Assembly: GCA_945860165.1 (NCBI GenBank)
Contig: CAMAPL010000007.1
Span: 1 to 64,000 of the forward strand
Origin: Rhizobium sp. Q54
GTDB lineage: Bacteria > Pseudomonadota > Alphaproteobacteria > Micropepsales > Micropepsaceae
Direction: 5' to 3'
Length of the DNA: 64,000 nucleotides
Of this stretch, positions 1 through 8,852 are shown one piece after another. The position numbers were made by a program, and so were the translations under genes. The first letter of the stretch is position 1. Each line of letters opens with the position of its first letter. Under the pieces are notes generated by a model, which made no database searches, was not told where the DNA came from, and saw nothing but the letters and a program-made list of their open reading frames with translations.

Positions 1-149
1 ATCTGGTCATAGGCCGTGAACGTCGCGCCGCCCGACTCCGCAAGCACCTTCGTGATCGCTGCTGTCAGCGAGGTCTTGCCATGGTCAACGTGACCAATCG
101 TGCCGATGTTGCAGTGCGGCTTGTTACGTTCAAACTTAGCTTTGCCCAT
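1..149 (-). CDS. tuf: Elongation factor Tu, N-terminal part (cut by window edge)
   Basis: Only the first 49 codons are inside the window; the gene continues past position 1. The translation opens [20 protein letters not shown] and then shows the P-loop GHVDHGKT, which is the G1 box of EF-Tu. EF-Tu carries aminoacyl-tRNA to the ribosomal A site in a GTP-dependent manner. The start at 149 is the family start. Upstream on the same strand lie tRNA-Gly and tRNA-Tyr, the usual alphaproteobacterial tRNA-tuf transcription unit, so the mRNA is probably released by tRNA processing. Confidence 0.97.
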   Translation of the reverse strand, partial: MGKAKFERNKPHCNIGTIGHVDHGKTSLTAAITKVLAESGGATFTAYDQ

Positions 150-256
150 GACGTGCGTCCTTGTCTTTTTTCATTTCGTTCAGCTTGGTCGTATTCTTCA
201 ATCTCACTTCCGGGATCACCGGCGTCTATTTTTGTTCGGCTTGCGCCGAAGAGGCC

Positions 257-330
257 TGGAGCGGGTGAAGGGAATCGAACCCTCGTCATCAGCTTGGAAG
301 GCTGTTGCTCTACCATTGAGCTACACCCGC
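257..330 (-). tRNA. tRNA-Gly (anticodon TCC)
   Basis: The minus strand folds as a 74-nt cloverleaf with acceptor stem GCGGGTG pairing to CACCCGC, an anticodon loop CTTCCAA giving anticodon TCC, a T arm with GGTTCGATTCC, discriminator T and an encoded CCA end at 257-259. It lies between tRNA-Tyr and tuf in the same orientation. Confidence 0.97.
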
Positions 331-383
331 TTGGGTTCGGCTCGTCGTCTTCACTCGCGTTCCGCACCGGCTGGGTGCGGTAT

Positions 384-468
384 TGGTGGAGGGGGCTGGA
401 TTCGAACCAGCGTAGGTGTAACCAACGGATTTACAGTCCGTCCCCTTTAGCCACTCGGGCACCCCTCC
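384..468 (-). tRNA. tRNA-Tyr (anticodon GTA)
   Basis: The minus strand gives an 85-nt tRNA with a long variable arm (class II), acceptor stem GGAGGGG pairing to CCCCTCC, anticodon loop CTGTAAA with anticodon GTA, T-arm GGTTCGAATCC, discriminator A and encoded CCA. It is the first gene of the tRNA-Tyr, tRNA-Gly, tuf unit. Confidence 0.97.
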
Positions 469-593
469 GGATAATTTCCCCACTGGTTCAAAGGTTTAGA
501 AAAACCAGTACCGGCCGGCGCATCTGCTTCCCGCTCGTTTGTGTCCGGACGAGCGAAAAAATACCTCCAATAAGGTGTGGCTGCGGATCGCGG

Positions 594-622
594 GTTATTG
601 GTCAACGGGCGCAACCTGTCAA
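594..622 (-). promoter_or_regulatory. Sigma-70-type promoter for the tRNA-tuf unit
   Basis: On the minus strand a perfect TTGACA (617-622) is followed after 17 bases by AATAAC (594-599). Transcription would begin near 587, leaving a leader of about 120 nt before tRNA-Tyr. This is inferred from the hexamers and spacing. It is the only such promoter seen upstream of the tRNA genes. Confidence 0.6.
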
Positions 623-709
623 GGGTGGATTTCCTAGCAAAATCCCGGGTTTCGGCCCGCCCTTGGCCCGGCCGCTTTACCCCTGCCCTCACTCCTTTAT
701 AAGCGCGCC

Positions 710-1669
710 ATGCGCCACAAAGACACCAAGGGGGATTTCGGCAAAAATCGCCGCCCCGGATTCGAAAAATACCGCGGAAATACTGAAAAAAAGTCGGAAA
801 GGCCGGGCGGCCCCAAGGCTGGGTCCAAACTCGGGTCCAAGCCTGGGTTCAAATCTGGGTTCAAACCCGGCTTCAACCTGGCGGCGAAACCTGCCCACCA
901 GCCCGGCCGGACCGAACGTCCGCCCGTGGACCCCAACCGCCTGGCAGGCGGGCAATGGCTTTATGGCCTCCACGCCGTCCAAGCTGCCCTGGCCAATCCC
1001 CGGCGCAAACTGGGCCGGGCGGTTCTGACCCCCCGAGCGGTGGAGATCATCGGAGAAACACTGCTGAAGCGGGTGCGGGTAGACGTGATGGAACCCGGCG
1101 CCATCGACCGGATGCTCCCCCCCGGGGCGGTGCATCAGGGCGCGGCCCTGGAGGCTTCGCCCCTCAAGTCGCGCGACCTGGACGAAGTGCTGGCAGAAAG
1201 CAAAGGAAGCCGCCGGGTCATTCTGATTCTGGATCAGCTGTCCGATCCGCACAATGTCGGCGCCATCTTGCGCACCGCCTGCGCCTTCGGCGTCACCGCC
1301 GTGGTGGTGCAGGACCGGCATGGCCCGCCGCAGTCCGGCGCCCTGGCCAAGGCCGCATCGGGCGCGCTGGATCTCATTCCCTATATCGAGGTGGTCAATC
1401 TCTCGCGCCTTCTTGAGGAACTGTCCGAGCGCGGCTTCTGGCGCATTGCCCTTGCCAGCGATGGAGCAACCAGCCTGGCCGACGCCGTGCCGGTGGGCGA
1501 TGTGGCGTTGGTGCTGGGGTCGGAAGGATCAGGCATCCGCCGCCTGGTGCGGGAGCATTGCGAGTCTGCCGCCTTCATCCCGATCGAGACGACCATGGAA
1601 AGCCTCAACGTCTCCAACGCCGCCGCCATTGCGCTTTACGAGCTGCGCCGCGTGGGAACTTCCAAATAG
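710..1669 (+). CDS. rlmB: 23S rRNA guanosine-2'-O-methyltransferase, RlmB/TrmH family
   Basis: This 319-residue SPOUT methyltransferase would 2'-O-methylate a guanosine of 23S rRNA using SAM. The catalytic domain occupies roughly residues 165-315 and shows the three SpoU motifs: DQLSDPHNVGAILRTA, LVLGSEGSGIR and MESLNVSNAAAIALYE. A small substrate-binding domain (WLYGLHAVQAAL onward) precedes it at about 83-155. The first 75 residues are a basic, disordered extension holding a tetrapeptide repeat, which RlmB proteins normally lack. The ATG at 710 has no clear Shine-Dalgarno sequence; a start closer to the folded domain cannot be excluded. The gene converges on the L,D-transpeptidase gene with 2 bases between the stops. 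TrmH-family paralogues overlap in specificity, so the exact target is inferred. Confidence 0.85.
   Translation: MRHKDTKGDFGKNRRPGFEKYRGNTEKKSERPGGPKAGSKLGSKPGFKSGFKPGFNLAAKPAHQPGRTERPPVDPNRLAGGQWLYGLHAVQAALANPRRKLGRAVLTPRAVEIIGETLLKRVRVDVMEPGAIDRMLPPGAVHQGAALEASPLKSRDLDEVLAESKGSRRVILILDQLSDPHNVGAILRTACAFGVTAVVVQDRHGPPQSGALAKAASGALDLIPYIEVVNLSRLLEELSERGFWRIALASDGATSLADAVPVGDVALVLGSEGSGIRRLVREHCESAAFIPIETTMESLNVSNAAAIALYELRRVGTSK
819..878 (+). repeat. Five 12-bp tandem units inside the rlmB N-terminus
   Basis: Units CTGGGTCCAAAC, TCGGGTCCAAGC, CTGGGTTCAAAT, CTGGGTTCAAAC and CCGGCTTCAACC follow one another without gaps. Because 12 is a multiple of three they add in-frame G-S/F-K-x tetrapeptides, so copy number can change without breaking the reading frame. 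Confidence 0.9.
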
Positions 1670-1671
1670 GG

Positions 1672-2880
1672 TCAGAACACCGCAGCGACCATGTCCCTGC
1701 CGCCATAGTTCTCGATATAGACCAGCACGCGATAGCCGTCGGTCATTTTCAGCCGGCCCTCGCGGTCATGCATGAAGGCCCCCCTGTTGCTCATCGTCCG
1801 GGTGGCGGCATTGTAGGCAAAGCGCGGCACCGGCCCGCGATAATTGGCGCGGATCATGTCCTGCAGCGTCTCGGCATTTTCCGGCGCCAGGTGGATGCAG
1901 CCGGCGCTGTTACGCTGGCCCACTTTCGCGATGTTCTGGCCGTGCGCAGCATGAATGGCGAGGCCGGTGTTCAGGCCCTGGCGCTCCCAGTTGAAGAACA
2001 TGGCGTTCGGCATCGGCTTGTCCCAGCTATAGGAGCGATAGCGCCGGTACATGCGGGCGGGGTCGAGCTGATAATAGCCTTGCGGGGTGGCGGTGAAGCT
2101 GGGGCGGCCGCGCGGCGAGAACTCGCCCTTTTCGCGCCCGGTGGACGCGGCCCAATCATAGGCGAGGTTGAGCGTATCGCCGGGGCTTTTGCGGAACACA
2201 TACATGCGCTGCGCCAGGGGACCGTGCTCCGCCTTGCTGACATAGAGGAAGAGATCGAAGTTGCTCAGCATCTCCTGGGTCAGCCCGGCCTTGAGGCGCA
2301 GGTTGGCGGCCATGGCGCGATTGCCGACGGGGGCTTCGGGCAGCGGCGGCTCAGGAATGCGCCACGCCGGCTTGGCCTGCCTGGCAGTATTTTTGGCGAT
2401 GCGAATGTCCGGCGCAGACGCGCGCGGCGCCCTGGGTGTCACCAGTTTCGGCGCGGGCAATTCCTCTGCCGGCAGGTCGGGCAAGATTTCGATCAGCGGA
2501 AAGACCAAAATTTCCGCTTCCGCCAGGCGCGCATCCACAGTCTCCAACGCACGCGGATCCACCGTCTCGGGAGACTTTCCGACCAGCAAGCGCTCTTCGC
2601 CCGGCGCCATCGGCGCGATGGCCAGGCGCACCACCGCCGGACGGTCAAGGCTGTCCAGAAGCGCCACGTCATGGCGGCACAGGCTTTCCAATGCGGGGTT
2701 CAGCATCTCCCGGGCAACGCGGTCCGACAGACCCTGCGCGCCCGCAGCCAGGCCGCGCCACAGTTCAGGTCGTGCTTGCAGCACGCCGGTCATGGTGAAG
2801 ACCGACGCCGCAGCGAGGTAAGACAGGGCCAAAAGGCGTAGGGCGGACATGACACCGAGTGCGAAACGCGCGAAATTCAT
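1672..2880 (-). CDS. L,D-transpeptidase (YkuD domain) with N-terminal anchor
   Basis: The 402-residue protein has a hydrophobic N-terminal segment at about residues 8-30 (signal anchor), a proline-rich linker at about 130-185 and a C-terminal YkuD-type catalytic domain. The domain shows the histidine of LNTGLAIHAAHG and the nucleophile motif RNSAGCIHL. L,D-transpeptidases form 3-3 peptidoglycan cross-links or attach proteins to peptidoglycan in the periplasm by a cysteine acyl-enzyme. A palindrome lies 20-34 bases upstream of the start. The gene is followed by convergent rlmB. The exact role, cross-linking or protein anchoring, cannot be read from the sequence. Confidence 0.85.
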   Translation of the reverse strand: MNFARFALGVMSALRLLALSYLAAASVFTMTGVLQARPELWRGLAAGAQGLSDRVAREMLNPALESLCRHDVALLDSLDRPAVVRLAIAPMAPGEERLLVGKSPETVDPRALETVDARLAEAEILVFPLIEILPDLPAEELPAPKLVTPRAPRASAPDIRIAKNTARQAKPAWRIPEPPLPEAPVGNRAMAANLRLKAGLTQEMLSNFDLFLYVSKAEHGPLAQRMYVFRKSPGDTLNLAYDWAASTGREKGEFSPRGRPSFTATPQGYYQLDPARMYRRYRSYSWDKPMPNAMFFNWERQGLNTGLAIHAAHGQNIAKVGQRNSAGCIHLAPENAETLQDMIRANYRGPVPRFAYNAATRTMSNRGAFMHDREGRLKMTDGYRVLVYIENYGGRDMVAAVF

Positions 2881-2899
2881 AGCGAACGTCTGTTCCTAT

Positions 2900-2914
2900 G
2901 TCCCATATTGGGAC
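2900..2914. promoter_or_regulatory. Palindrome upstream of the L,D-transpeptidase
   Basis: GTCCCA-TAT-TGGGAC is a perfect 6-bp inverted repeat with a 3-base centre. It lies 20 bases before the start codon at 2880, in the spacer after parC. A regulator operator is one reading; no regulator was identified. Confidence 0.35.
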
Positions 2915-2950
2915 GAAATATGACGCAGACGCGGTTAACGGCGATGTGGG

Positions 2951-5194
2951 CTAATTCTCGCCGAATTTTCCGCTCTTGGCCCAACCACGCGGCACTATGC
3001 GTCCGGCCTGGGCGCGCTCGCCGCGCCAGTCCTTGAGTTCCGACACCTCAAACAGACGCCCATTCTCGTCCTTGAGTCCGCTCTTCCAGGTGAAGGTGGC
3101 GGCATCGAGCAGTCCGCCGTCCTTGTAGCGTTGCAGATAGACGCCCTGCCCACGCGCCAGTTCCGGCACCTCATCCAGCTTGAGGATAAGCAGTTTGCGA
3201 TTCTCGCCCACCACCGCCACGCTGTCGCCGTCCACGGCGCGGCAGGACACTGTCTCGACTCCCGGCTTCACATTCATCACCCGCTTGCCGTTCTTGGTCA
3301 TGGCGACGGCCTCGTCCTCGTTGGTGACAAAGCCGTGGCCCGAGGTGGCCGCGACCAGCAGCTTGCGGCCCGGCACATGCGCGAACATGGTGACGATGTC
3401 GGCATCAGGCGGCAGGTCGATGAAGGTGCGGATGGCCTCGCCATTGCCGCGCCCGCCGGGCAGCTTCGAGCCGTCCAGGGTGAAGAAGCGGCCGTCGGTC
3501 GACAGCAACATGATCTGGTCGGTGGTCTGGGCATGGAACCAGAACCGGGCGCGGTCCCCTTCGCGGTACTTGTCTTCGCTGGATTGCTCCTGGTGACCTT
3601 TCAGACCGCGCAGCCAGCCCTTTTGTGAACAGACCACGGTAATGGGCTCGCGCTCCACGGCATTGTCGCGTTCCTCGACATGCTCGGCCAGCGCCGACAA
3701 TTCGGCGACATCGGCGGCGGCGGCGATCTGAGTGCGGCGTTTTCCCAGCGCGGTCTTGAGACCGAACTTTGCGTCCACCGCCTTCAGTTCCTCGATCAGC
3801 CGTTCTGACTTGAGCTTTTCCGAGCCCATCAGCTTGTTGAGCTCCTTGCGCTCCCTGGTCAAGGAGTCATACTCGCCGCGGATTTCCATCTCTTCCAGCT
3901 TGCGCAAAGACCGCAGCCGCATGTTGAGGATGGCATCGGCCTGCACTTCGTTGAGGCTGAAGGCCTTCATCAGCTTGGGCTTGGGTTCGTCCTCGTTGCG
4001 GATGATCTTGATCACCTTGTCGAGGTTCAGGAAGACGGCCAGATAACCTTCCAGCACTTCCAGCCGCGCCCGGATCTTCTCCAGCCGGAAGGCGGACCGC
4101 CGCTCCAGCACTTCGCGCCGGTGGGCGGCGAAGGCGGCCAGCACTTCCTTCAGACCCATCACCCGGGGCACCAGGCCCCGGTCCAGCACATTCATATTAA
4201 GCGGGATGCGCGCTTCCAGGTCGGAGGCGCGGAACAGCTGCTCCATCAATATTTCCGGCTCGACCACCCGGCTCTTGGGCGTCAGCACGATGCGGATGTC
4301 TTCGGCGCTTTCGTCGTGGATGTCGTCCAGCAGCGGCAACTTCTTGAGTTCCAGCAGCTCCGCGATGCGCTCGATCAGCTTGGATTTCTGCACCTGATAG
4401 GGAATTTCGGTGACGATGATCTGATAGACGCCGCGCTGGCCCTCTTCTTTTTCCCAGCGCGCCCGAACCCGGAACGAACCGCGTCCGGTCTTGTAGGCCT
4501 CGACCATGCTGGCCTGCTCTTCGACGATGATGCCGCCGGTAGGGAAGTCCGGGCCCTTGACGAATTTCAGCAGGCTGCGGTCCTGAATATTAGGGTTTTC
4601 GATCAGGGCGATGGTGGCGGCGCACAGCTCGCCCAGATTGTGCGGCGGGATGGAGGTCGCCATGCCGACGGCGATGCCGTTGGAGCCGTTGGCCAGCAAA
4701 TTCGGAAACGCCGCCGGCAGCACCACCGGCTCCCGCGTCTCGCCGTCATAGGTGGTGCGGAAATCCACCGCATCCTCGTCCAGCCCCTCCAGCAGGGCCT
4801 GGGCCGCGGCGGTCATGCGGCTTTCGGTATAGCGCATGGCGGCGGCGTTATCGCCGTCGACATTGCCGAAATTGCCCTGCCCGTCGACCAGCGGATAACG
4901 AACCGAGAATTCCTGCGCCAGCCGTACCAGCGCGTCATAGATCGCCTGGTCGCCATGGGGATGGAAACTGCCCATCACGTCGCCGACCACCTTGGCCGAT
5001 TTCTTGAAGGCAGTATCCGGGTCCAGCCGCAGCAGCCGCATGCCGAACAGGATGCGGCGATGGACGGGCTTCAGCCCGTCGCGCACATCCGGCAGCGCCC
5101 GCTGCGTGATCGTGGACAAGGCATATGCAAGATAGCGTTCGGCCAGCGCCTTGCTGAGAGGTTCGGCACGGATTTCGTCGGGAATGGCAACCAT
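2951..5194 (-). CDS. parC: DNA topoisomerase IV subunit A
   Basis: A 747-residue type IIA topoisomerase subunit, which with ParE decatenates daughter chromosomes. The start of the breakage-reunion domain reads [20 protein letters not shown], and the catalytic tyrosine is in [10 protein letters not shown] (Tyr122). The C-terminal region from about 500 on carries degenerate beta-pinwheel repeats, shorter than in GyrA, which favours ParC. The quinolone-determining stretch reads [10 protein letters not shown], with Gln83 at the position of E. coli ParC Ser80. It is the last gene of the rpoZ-to-parC run, 29 bases after recO. parE is not in the window. Confidence 0.93.
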   Translation of the reverse strand: MVAIPDEIRAEPLSKALAERYLAYALSTITQRALPDVRDGLKPVHRRILFGMRLLRLDPDTAFKKSAKVVGDVMGSFHPHGDQAIYDALVRLAQEFSVRYPLVDGQGNFGNVDGDNAAAMRYTESRMTAAAQALLEGLDEDAVDFRTTYDGETREPVVLPAAFPNLLANGSNGIAVGMATSIPPHNLGELCAATIALIENPNIQDRSLLKFVKGPDFPTGGIIVEEQASMVEAYKTGRGSFRVRARWEKEEGQRGVYQIIVTEIPYQVQKSKLIERIAELLELKKLPLLDDIHDESAEDIRIVLTPKSRVVEPEILMEQLFRASDLEARIPLNMNVLDRGLVPRVMGLKEVLAAFAAHRREVLERRSAFRLEKIRARLEVLEGYLAVFLNLDKVIKIIRNEDEPKPKLMKAFSLNEVQADAILNMRLRSLRKLEEMEIRGEYDSLTRERKELNKLMGSEKLKSERLIEELKAVDAKFGLKTALGKRRTQIAAAADVAELSALAEHVEERDNAVEREPITVVCSQKGWLRGLKGHQEQSSEDKYREGDRARFWFHAQTTDQIMLLSTDGRFFTLDGSKLPGGRGNGEAIRTFIDLPPDADIVTMFAHVPGRKLLVAATSGHGFVTNEDEAVAMTKNGKRVMNVKPGVETVSCRAVDGDSVAVVGENRKLLILKLDEVPELARGQGVYLQRYKDGGLLDAATFTWKSGLKDENGRLFEVSELKDWRGERAQAGRIVPRGWAKSGKFGEN

Positions 5195-5223
5195 AGGGAG
5201 GGTTTATTCTGATTCGCGCCAAT

Positions 5224-5955
5224 TCAGGCTTTTAGGACAACAGCGTCCAATCGCAGCCGGGCGGGCGGCAATTCCTTCCCATGCGGCCTGAGTACCCGTT
5301 GCAGCAGGAAATGCCCGGTCAGGGCCAGGCCCGCGGCAACCTCGCCGGCATGGAGTTCGTCATTGCGGCTCCCCAGCAAAAATCCGGGCAGCCTGAACAA
5401 GCGGCTGGCATAAATGCCGCCGGCCTCGCGCGACACGGCGCGCCCGGTCTTGGGCGAAACATAGATCAGATCGTCTTTCGCACCCGTGGCGGCGCATTCG
5501 GAAAGGTCCAGCCCGAAACCCAGCGCGTCCAGCAGACCCGCTTCCCAGCGCACATAGAGCGGCAGCCAGTGGGCGGTATCATGGGCCATCATCGCCTCCA
5601 GCAGAATCTCGCCGCTGAAAAACACCGACGCATGCGCCTCGCGCTCCGGTATGGCGGCGCTGGCGACCGCGGTAAAGGCATTCAGGCCGGTCAGCGCTTC
5701 GCGCCCGTCCATCAACTCGCCCGCCCGCGCCCGCGCCAGTTCGCAGGTGAAACTGCCCAGATGTTCCTCCAGCCGGGCCCGCCATTTCACATGCACGGAA
5801 TTGCCGGGCTGCAGCGCCGGCTTCACCCGGCGCGAGGCCCCACCGCGCACCAGCCCGGCATGGCGGCCATGATCGCGGGTGAGCAATTCCAGCACGGTGC
5901 TGGTCTCGCCATGGGCGCGGGAATACAGAATAATGGCATCGTCGAACCATTCCAT
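5224..5955 (-). CDS. recO: DNA repair protein RecO
   Basis: RecO loads RecA on SSB-coated single strands in the RecFOR pathway. The 243-residue product starts MEWFDDAIILYSRAHGETS, the usual beginning of the OB-fold domain, so the ATG at 5955 is preferred over an upstream in-frame ATG at 5997. The OB fold covers about residues 1-80, followed by a helical domain (FFSGEILLEAM, LFRLPGFLLG). The gene sits between era and parC, its standard alphaproteobacterial place, but era and recO are separated here by the small secreted-protein pseudogene and a repeat element. Confidence 0.93.
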   Translation of the reverse strand: MEWFDDAIILYSRAHGETSTVLELLTRDHGRHAGLVRGGASRRVKPALQPGNSVHVKWRARLEEHLGSFTCELARARAGELMDGREALTGLNAFTAVASAAIPEREAHASVFFSGEILLEAMMAHDTAHWLPLYVRWEAGLLDALGFGLDLSECAATGAKDDLIYVSPKTGRAVSREAGGIYASRLFRLPGFLLGSRNDELHAGEVAAGLALTGHFLLQRVLRPHGKELPPARLRLDAVVLKA

Positions 5956-6033
5956 GATGGCGTGTTTGACACCGCCCGGTGCATCCATGCAACTCAAGCC
6001 CGCTTCGCGGATTATCGGGCAAAGGAGTTTTTC

Positions 6034-6342
6034 ATGCGCATTGCGCTTCTCGCTGCCGGACTGCTGATCGCCGCCCCCGCGTTCGCCGCCACACCGGGTT
6101 CCTAGAATGCGCTGGATACCGCCGCCCGCAAGAGCTGTGAACGCGAAATCCAGCGGCTGGCGTCCAAGGTGCGGGTGAACGCGGTCGGCGGAAGGATCAG
6201 CGGCATCAGCGCGGCCAATGACGCCGACCGCTATTATGGCCTGATCCTGAGCGGCAAGACGGCCGGTTTCGCCAGCCAGTGGCTGTGTCTCTATGACAAA
6301 CGCGCCAAAAGCGCCGTCGCACGCGAAATCGAGAAACGCTGA
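6034..6342 (+). pseudogene. Small secreted protein interrupted by an in-frame amber codon
   Basis: A Shine-Dalgarno AAAGGAG (6021-6027) precedes ATG 6034, which opens a clear signal peptide ([18 protein letters not shown]). The frame stops at TAG 6103-6105 after 23 codons, then continues open for 78 more codons (NALDTAARKSCEREIQRL to EIEKR) ending at TGA 6342. The downstream part has normal coding character and two cysteines, so the intact product would be a secreted protein of about 102 residues. One base change (from CAG, GAG or another sense codon) explains the break. The family is not recognised. It is transcribed divergently from recO and against era. Confidence 0.7.
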
Positions 6343-6343
6343 G

Positions 6344-6426
6344 GGCCTTCGCTATCGCTTCGGGCGTTCGTCGCTCGAAATGGTCCCCAGGACCATTTCG
6401 TTCGCTTTGCGAACCGCTCCTCACTC
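6344..6426 (-). repeat. Palindromic element, copy A (at the era stop codon)
   Basis: Read on the minus strand it starts GAGTGAGGAGCG, whose TGA is the era stop. It then forms a small stem GTTCGC/GCGAAC, a main hairpin CGAAATGGTCC-TGG-GGACCATTTCG, and a divergent 3' part (GACGAACGCCCGAAGCGATA). It is homologous to copies B, C and D at 15780, 15228 and 58160. It fills the space between the convergent ends of era and the pseudogene, where it could end transcription both ways. Confidence 0.8.
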
Positions 6427-7341
6427 CTTGGGAAAGTCGAGGCCGATTTCCTTGTAATGCTCGCTGTTCTCGGCCCAGTCTTCGCGCACCTTCACAAACA
6501 GGAAGAGATGGACGCGGCGGCCAAATAGCGTCTCCAGCTCCTCACGAGCCAGACCGCCGATGATCTTGATGGTGGCGCCGCCCTTGCCCAGCACAATCGC
6601 CTTCTGGCCGTCGCGCTGGACATAGATGATCTGGTCGATCTTGACCGAACCGTCCCGGCGCTCTTCCCACTTCTCGGTTTCCACGGCGCTGGAATAGGGC
6701 AGCTCGTCATGCAGGCGCAGATAGATTTTCTCGCGCGTCACCTCGGCGGCCAGCAGGCGAGAGGGAATATCGGCGGCCTGGTCTTCGGGATAGAGCCAAG
6801 GGCTTTCCGGCATTCGCGCCGCCACCCAGCTTGCGACATCGCCGACACCCTCACCTTTGAGGGCGGACACCAGGAATACGTCCTCGAAAATGCCTTCGGC
6901 ATGGAATTTTTCAACCAGCGGCAGCAGGTCGGTGCGCTTCATGCCGTCGATCTTGTTCAGCACCAGGGCCTTCTTCTTGGCCTTGCCGTCCTTCAGGCCC
7001 GCCAGGATCGACATCGTGTCGCGCGCGCCGAGACTGTTCGGATCGGCCGTAAGATCAGCGGCATCCACGATCAGCAGTATCGCATCGGCGTCCTCCGCCC
7101 CGGCCCAGGCGCTGGTCACCATGGCGCGGTCCAGGCGGCGGCGGGGCCGGAAGATGCCGGGCGTATCGACAAAGACGATCTGGGTCTCGCCCGCCATGGC
7201 GATGCCGCGCACCGGCATGCGGGTGGTCTGCACCTTGGGACTGACGATGGCGACCTTCGATCCCACCAGCGCGTTGATCAGGGTGGATTTACCGGCATTG
7301 GGCGCGCCGATGATGGCAGCAAAGCCGCAGCGTGTGGTCAT
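6421..7341 (-). CDS. era: GTPase Era
   Basis: Era binds the 3' end of 16S rRNA and is needed for 30S maturation. The 306-residue protein shows G1 GAPNAGKST, G3 DTPG, G4 NKID and a C-terminal KH domain with VLGKGGATIKIIGG. The ATG at 7341 is chosen because it starts MTTRCGFAAIIGAPNAGKS and overlaps the rnc stop in ATGA; longer frames upstream only run through rnc. The stop codon lies inside palindromic copy A. Confidence 0.96.
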   Translation of the reverse strand: MTTRCGFAAIIGAPNAGKSTLINALVGSKVAIVSPKVQTTRMPVRGIAMAGETQIVFVDTPGIFRPRRRLDRAMVTSAWAGAEDADAILLIVDAADLTADPNSLGARDTMSILAGLKDGKAKKKALVLNKIDGMKRTDLLPLVEKFHAEGIFEDVFLVSALKGEGVGDVASWVAARMPESPWLYPEDQAADIPSRLLAAEVTREKIYLRLHDELPYSSAVETEKWEERRDGSVKIDQIIYVQRDGQKAIVLGKGGATIKIIGGLAREELETLFGRRVHLFLFVKVREDWAENSEHYKEIGLDFPKE

Positions 7342-8015
7342 GGTTGTTCCTCGGGCGCGACAATCATCAAAAGCCGGGCAGCCGCGTCCTGCTCGGCCTG
7401 GCGCTTGGAACCGCCCTCGCCCCGTACCGGATCGAAACCCGCAACCTGCGCCTCGACGACAAAGCGCGGCGCATGATCGGGACCGGCACGTTCCTTCAAA
7501 CTGTAGACCGGCGCGCACGCCTCCTTGCCGCGCGCCTGCGCCCATTCCTGCAACCGGGTCTTGGGGTCGCGCATGTCATGGCTGAGGTCGTCGAACATGT
7601 CGGCCCAATAACGCTCGACAAAGTCCCGCGCCGGCGCCATGCCGCCATCGAGATAGATCGCGGCGATGATCGCCTCACAAACCCCCGACAGGATGGCGGG
7701 CTTGTCGCGGCCGCCGGCGGATTTTTCCGAATTGGCCAGGATCACATGCTCGGCCAGCCCCGCCGCCGCCGCCGCCCGGGCGCAGGCCGCACCGCGCGCC
7801 AAGGCGTTGAATTTCAGCGCAAGCGCGCCTTCGGCGTCTGCGGGGTACATGGCGTGCAGCTTCTCGGCCACGATCAGGCCCAGCACCCGGTCGCCCAGGA
7901 ATTCCAGCCGCTCGTTGGAGACAATCGCGTCGGCGCTGGCATGTGTCAGCGCGCGCTTCAGCAGTGCCTGGTCTTTGAAACTGTGGCCAAGCTTTTGCGA
8001 AAGCGCTTCGGACAA
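7338..8015 (-). CDS. rnc: Ribonuclease III
   Basis: This endonuclease cuts double-stranded RNA and processes the rRNA precursor. Of its 225 residues, about 1-150 are the catalytic domain with signature NERLEFLGDRVLG and the second acidic cluster CEAIIAAIYLDGG. About 155-222 form a dsRNA-binding domain (KTRLQEWAQARG, GGSKRQAEQDAAARLL). It overlaps era by 4 bases and follows lepB after 4 bases, so the three are probably co-translated. Confidence 0.96.
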   Translation of the reverse strand: MSEALSQKLGHSFKDQALLKRALTHASADAIVSNERLEFLGDRVLGLIVAEKLHAMYPADAEGALALKFNALARGAACARAAAAAGLAEHVILANSEKSAGGRDKPAILSGVCEAIIAAIYLDGGMAPARDFVERYWADMFDDLSHDMRDPKTRLQEWAQARGKEACAPVYSLKERAGPDHAPRFVVEAQVAGFDPVRGEGGSKRQAEQDAAARLLMIVAPEEQP

Positions 8016-8019
8016 GATG

Positions 8020-8784
8020 TCAGTTCACCAGCGAGAGAATGCGCGAATAGCGGATGGCGAAGGGCCATTTCCACACTTCCCAGAAGCGCGCCGATCCGTC
8101 GGTCGAGAAGAAGCGGATCATCGCCTTGCCTTCCAGATTGTCCGCCGGGACATAACCCACCGCCTGGCGGGAATCGTCAGAATTGTCGCGATTGTCGCCC
8201 ATCATGAAATAGTGACCGGCGGGGATGCGGTAGAGTTCGGTATTGTCGAGCGGACTGTCGGGATCACGGTCGAGGGTGAAATAGGTTTTTCCGCCCGGCA
8301 AGGTCTCTTCATATTGCGGCACGCGATTTTCCTGGCCGTCAACGCGTTCGACATAATCACCGACCCGCTTGCGCGGCACGATCGCGTTGTTGATGTAGAG
8401 ACGCCCGCTCTTCATCTGGATGGTTTCGCCTGGCAGGCCGATCAGCCGCTTGATGAAGTCAGTGGAATTGTCCTGCGGATACTTGAAAACAATGACGTCG
8501 CCGCGAGTCGGCGCAGACCCCAGGTAGCGGCCCTGCATCTTGTCGCCCACCGGCCAGGCGCCGAACGGAAAGGTGTAGCGGCTGTAGCCATAGGCGAATT
8601 TCTGCACAAACAGGTAGTCGCCGACCAAAAGGGTGGCTTCCATGGAGGCGGAGGGAATGTTGAAAGGCTGGAACAGGAAGGTGCGGATCACGATGGCGAT
8701 CAGGCCGGCATAGATCACCGTTTTCGCAAGTTCCCCCCACGATTCGCCCGTCTGCTGCTTGGCCGTCATATCTGAATCCGACAT
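8020..8784 (-). CDS. lepB: Signal peptidase I
   Basis: LepB removes signal peptides from exported proteins at the outer face of the inner membrane. The 254-residue protein has one N-terminal membrane segment (VIYAGLIAIVIRTFLF), the catalytic serine in FNIPSASMEATLLVGDYL and the catalytic lysine region DFIKRLIGLPGE, followed by the MGDNRDNSDDSR box. The ATG at 8784 is preferred to an in-frame ATG at 8841, which would add 19 residues of poor coding character. It lies between acpS and rnc in the conserved run. Confidence 0.95.
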   Translation of the reverse strand: MSDSDMTAKQQTGESWGELAKTVIYAGLIAIVIRTFLFQPFNIPSASMEATLLVGDYLFVQKFAYGYSRYTFPFGAWPVGDKMQGRYLGSAPTRGDVIVFKYPQDNSTDFIKRLIGLPGETIQMKSGRLYINNAIVPRKRVGDYVERVDGQENRVPQYEETLPGGKTYFTLDRDPDSPLDNTELYRIPAGHYFMMGDNRDNSDDSRQAVGYVPADNLEGKAMIRFFSTDGSARFWEVWKWPFAIRYSRILSLVN

Positions 8785-8852
8785 TTTCTGTTTTGTTCCG
8801 GTTCGCGAGGCACAGAAACGGTGCGCCGCCCAATCTGTCAAGAATTAAGCGG

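Noticed and set aside
819..878. CRISPR-like array in rlmB
   Set aside because: The 12-bp units adjoin without spacers and are coding; no cas genes are near. No CRISPR array was seen in the window.
81..1028. 315-codon open frame across tuf, both tRNAs and rlmB
   Set aside because: It runs antisense through tuf and across two tRNA genes, so it cannot be a normal gene.
1558..2841. 427-codon open frame opposite the L,D-transpeptidase
   Set aside because: It is antisense to a protein with catalytic motifs, begins inside rlmB and shows no recognisable domain.
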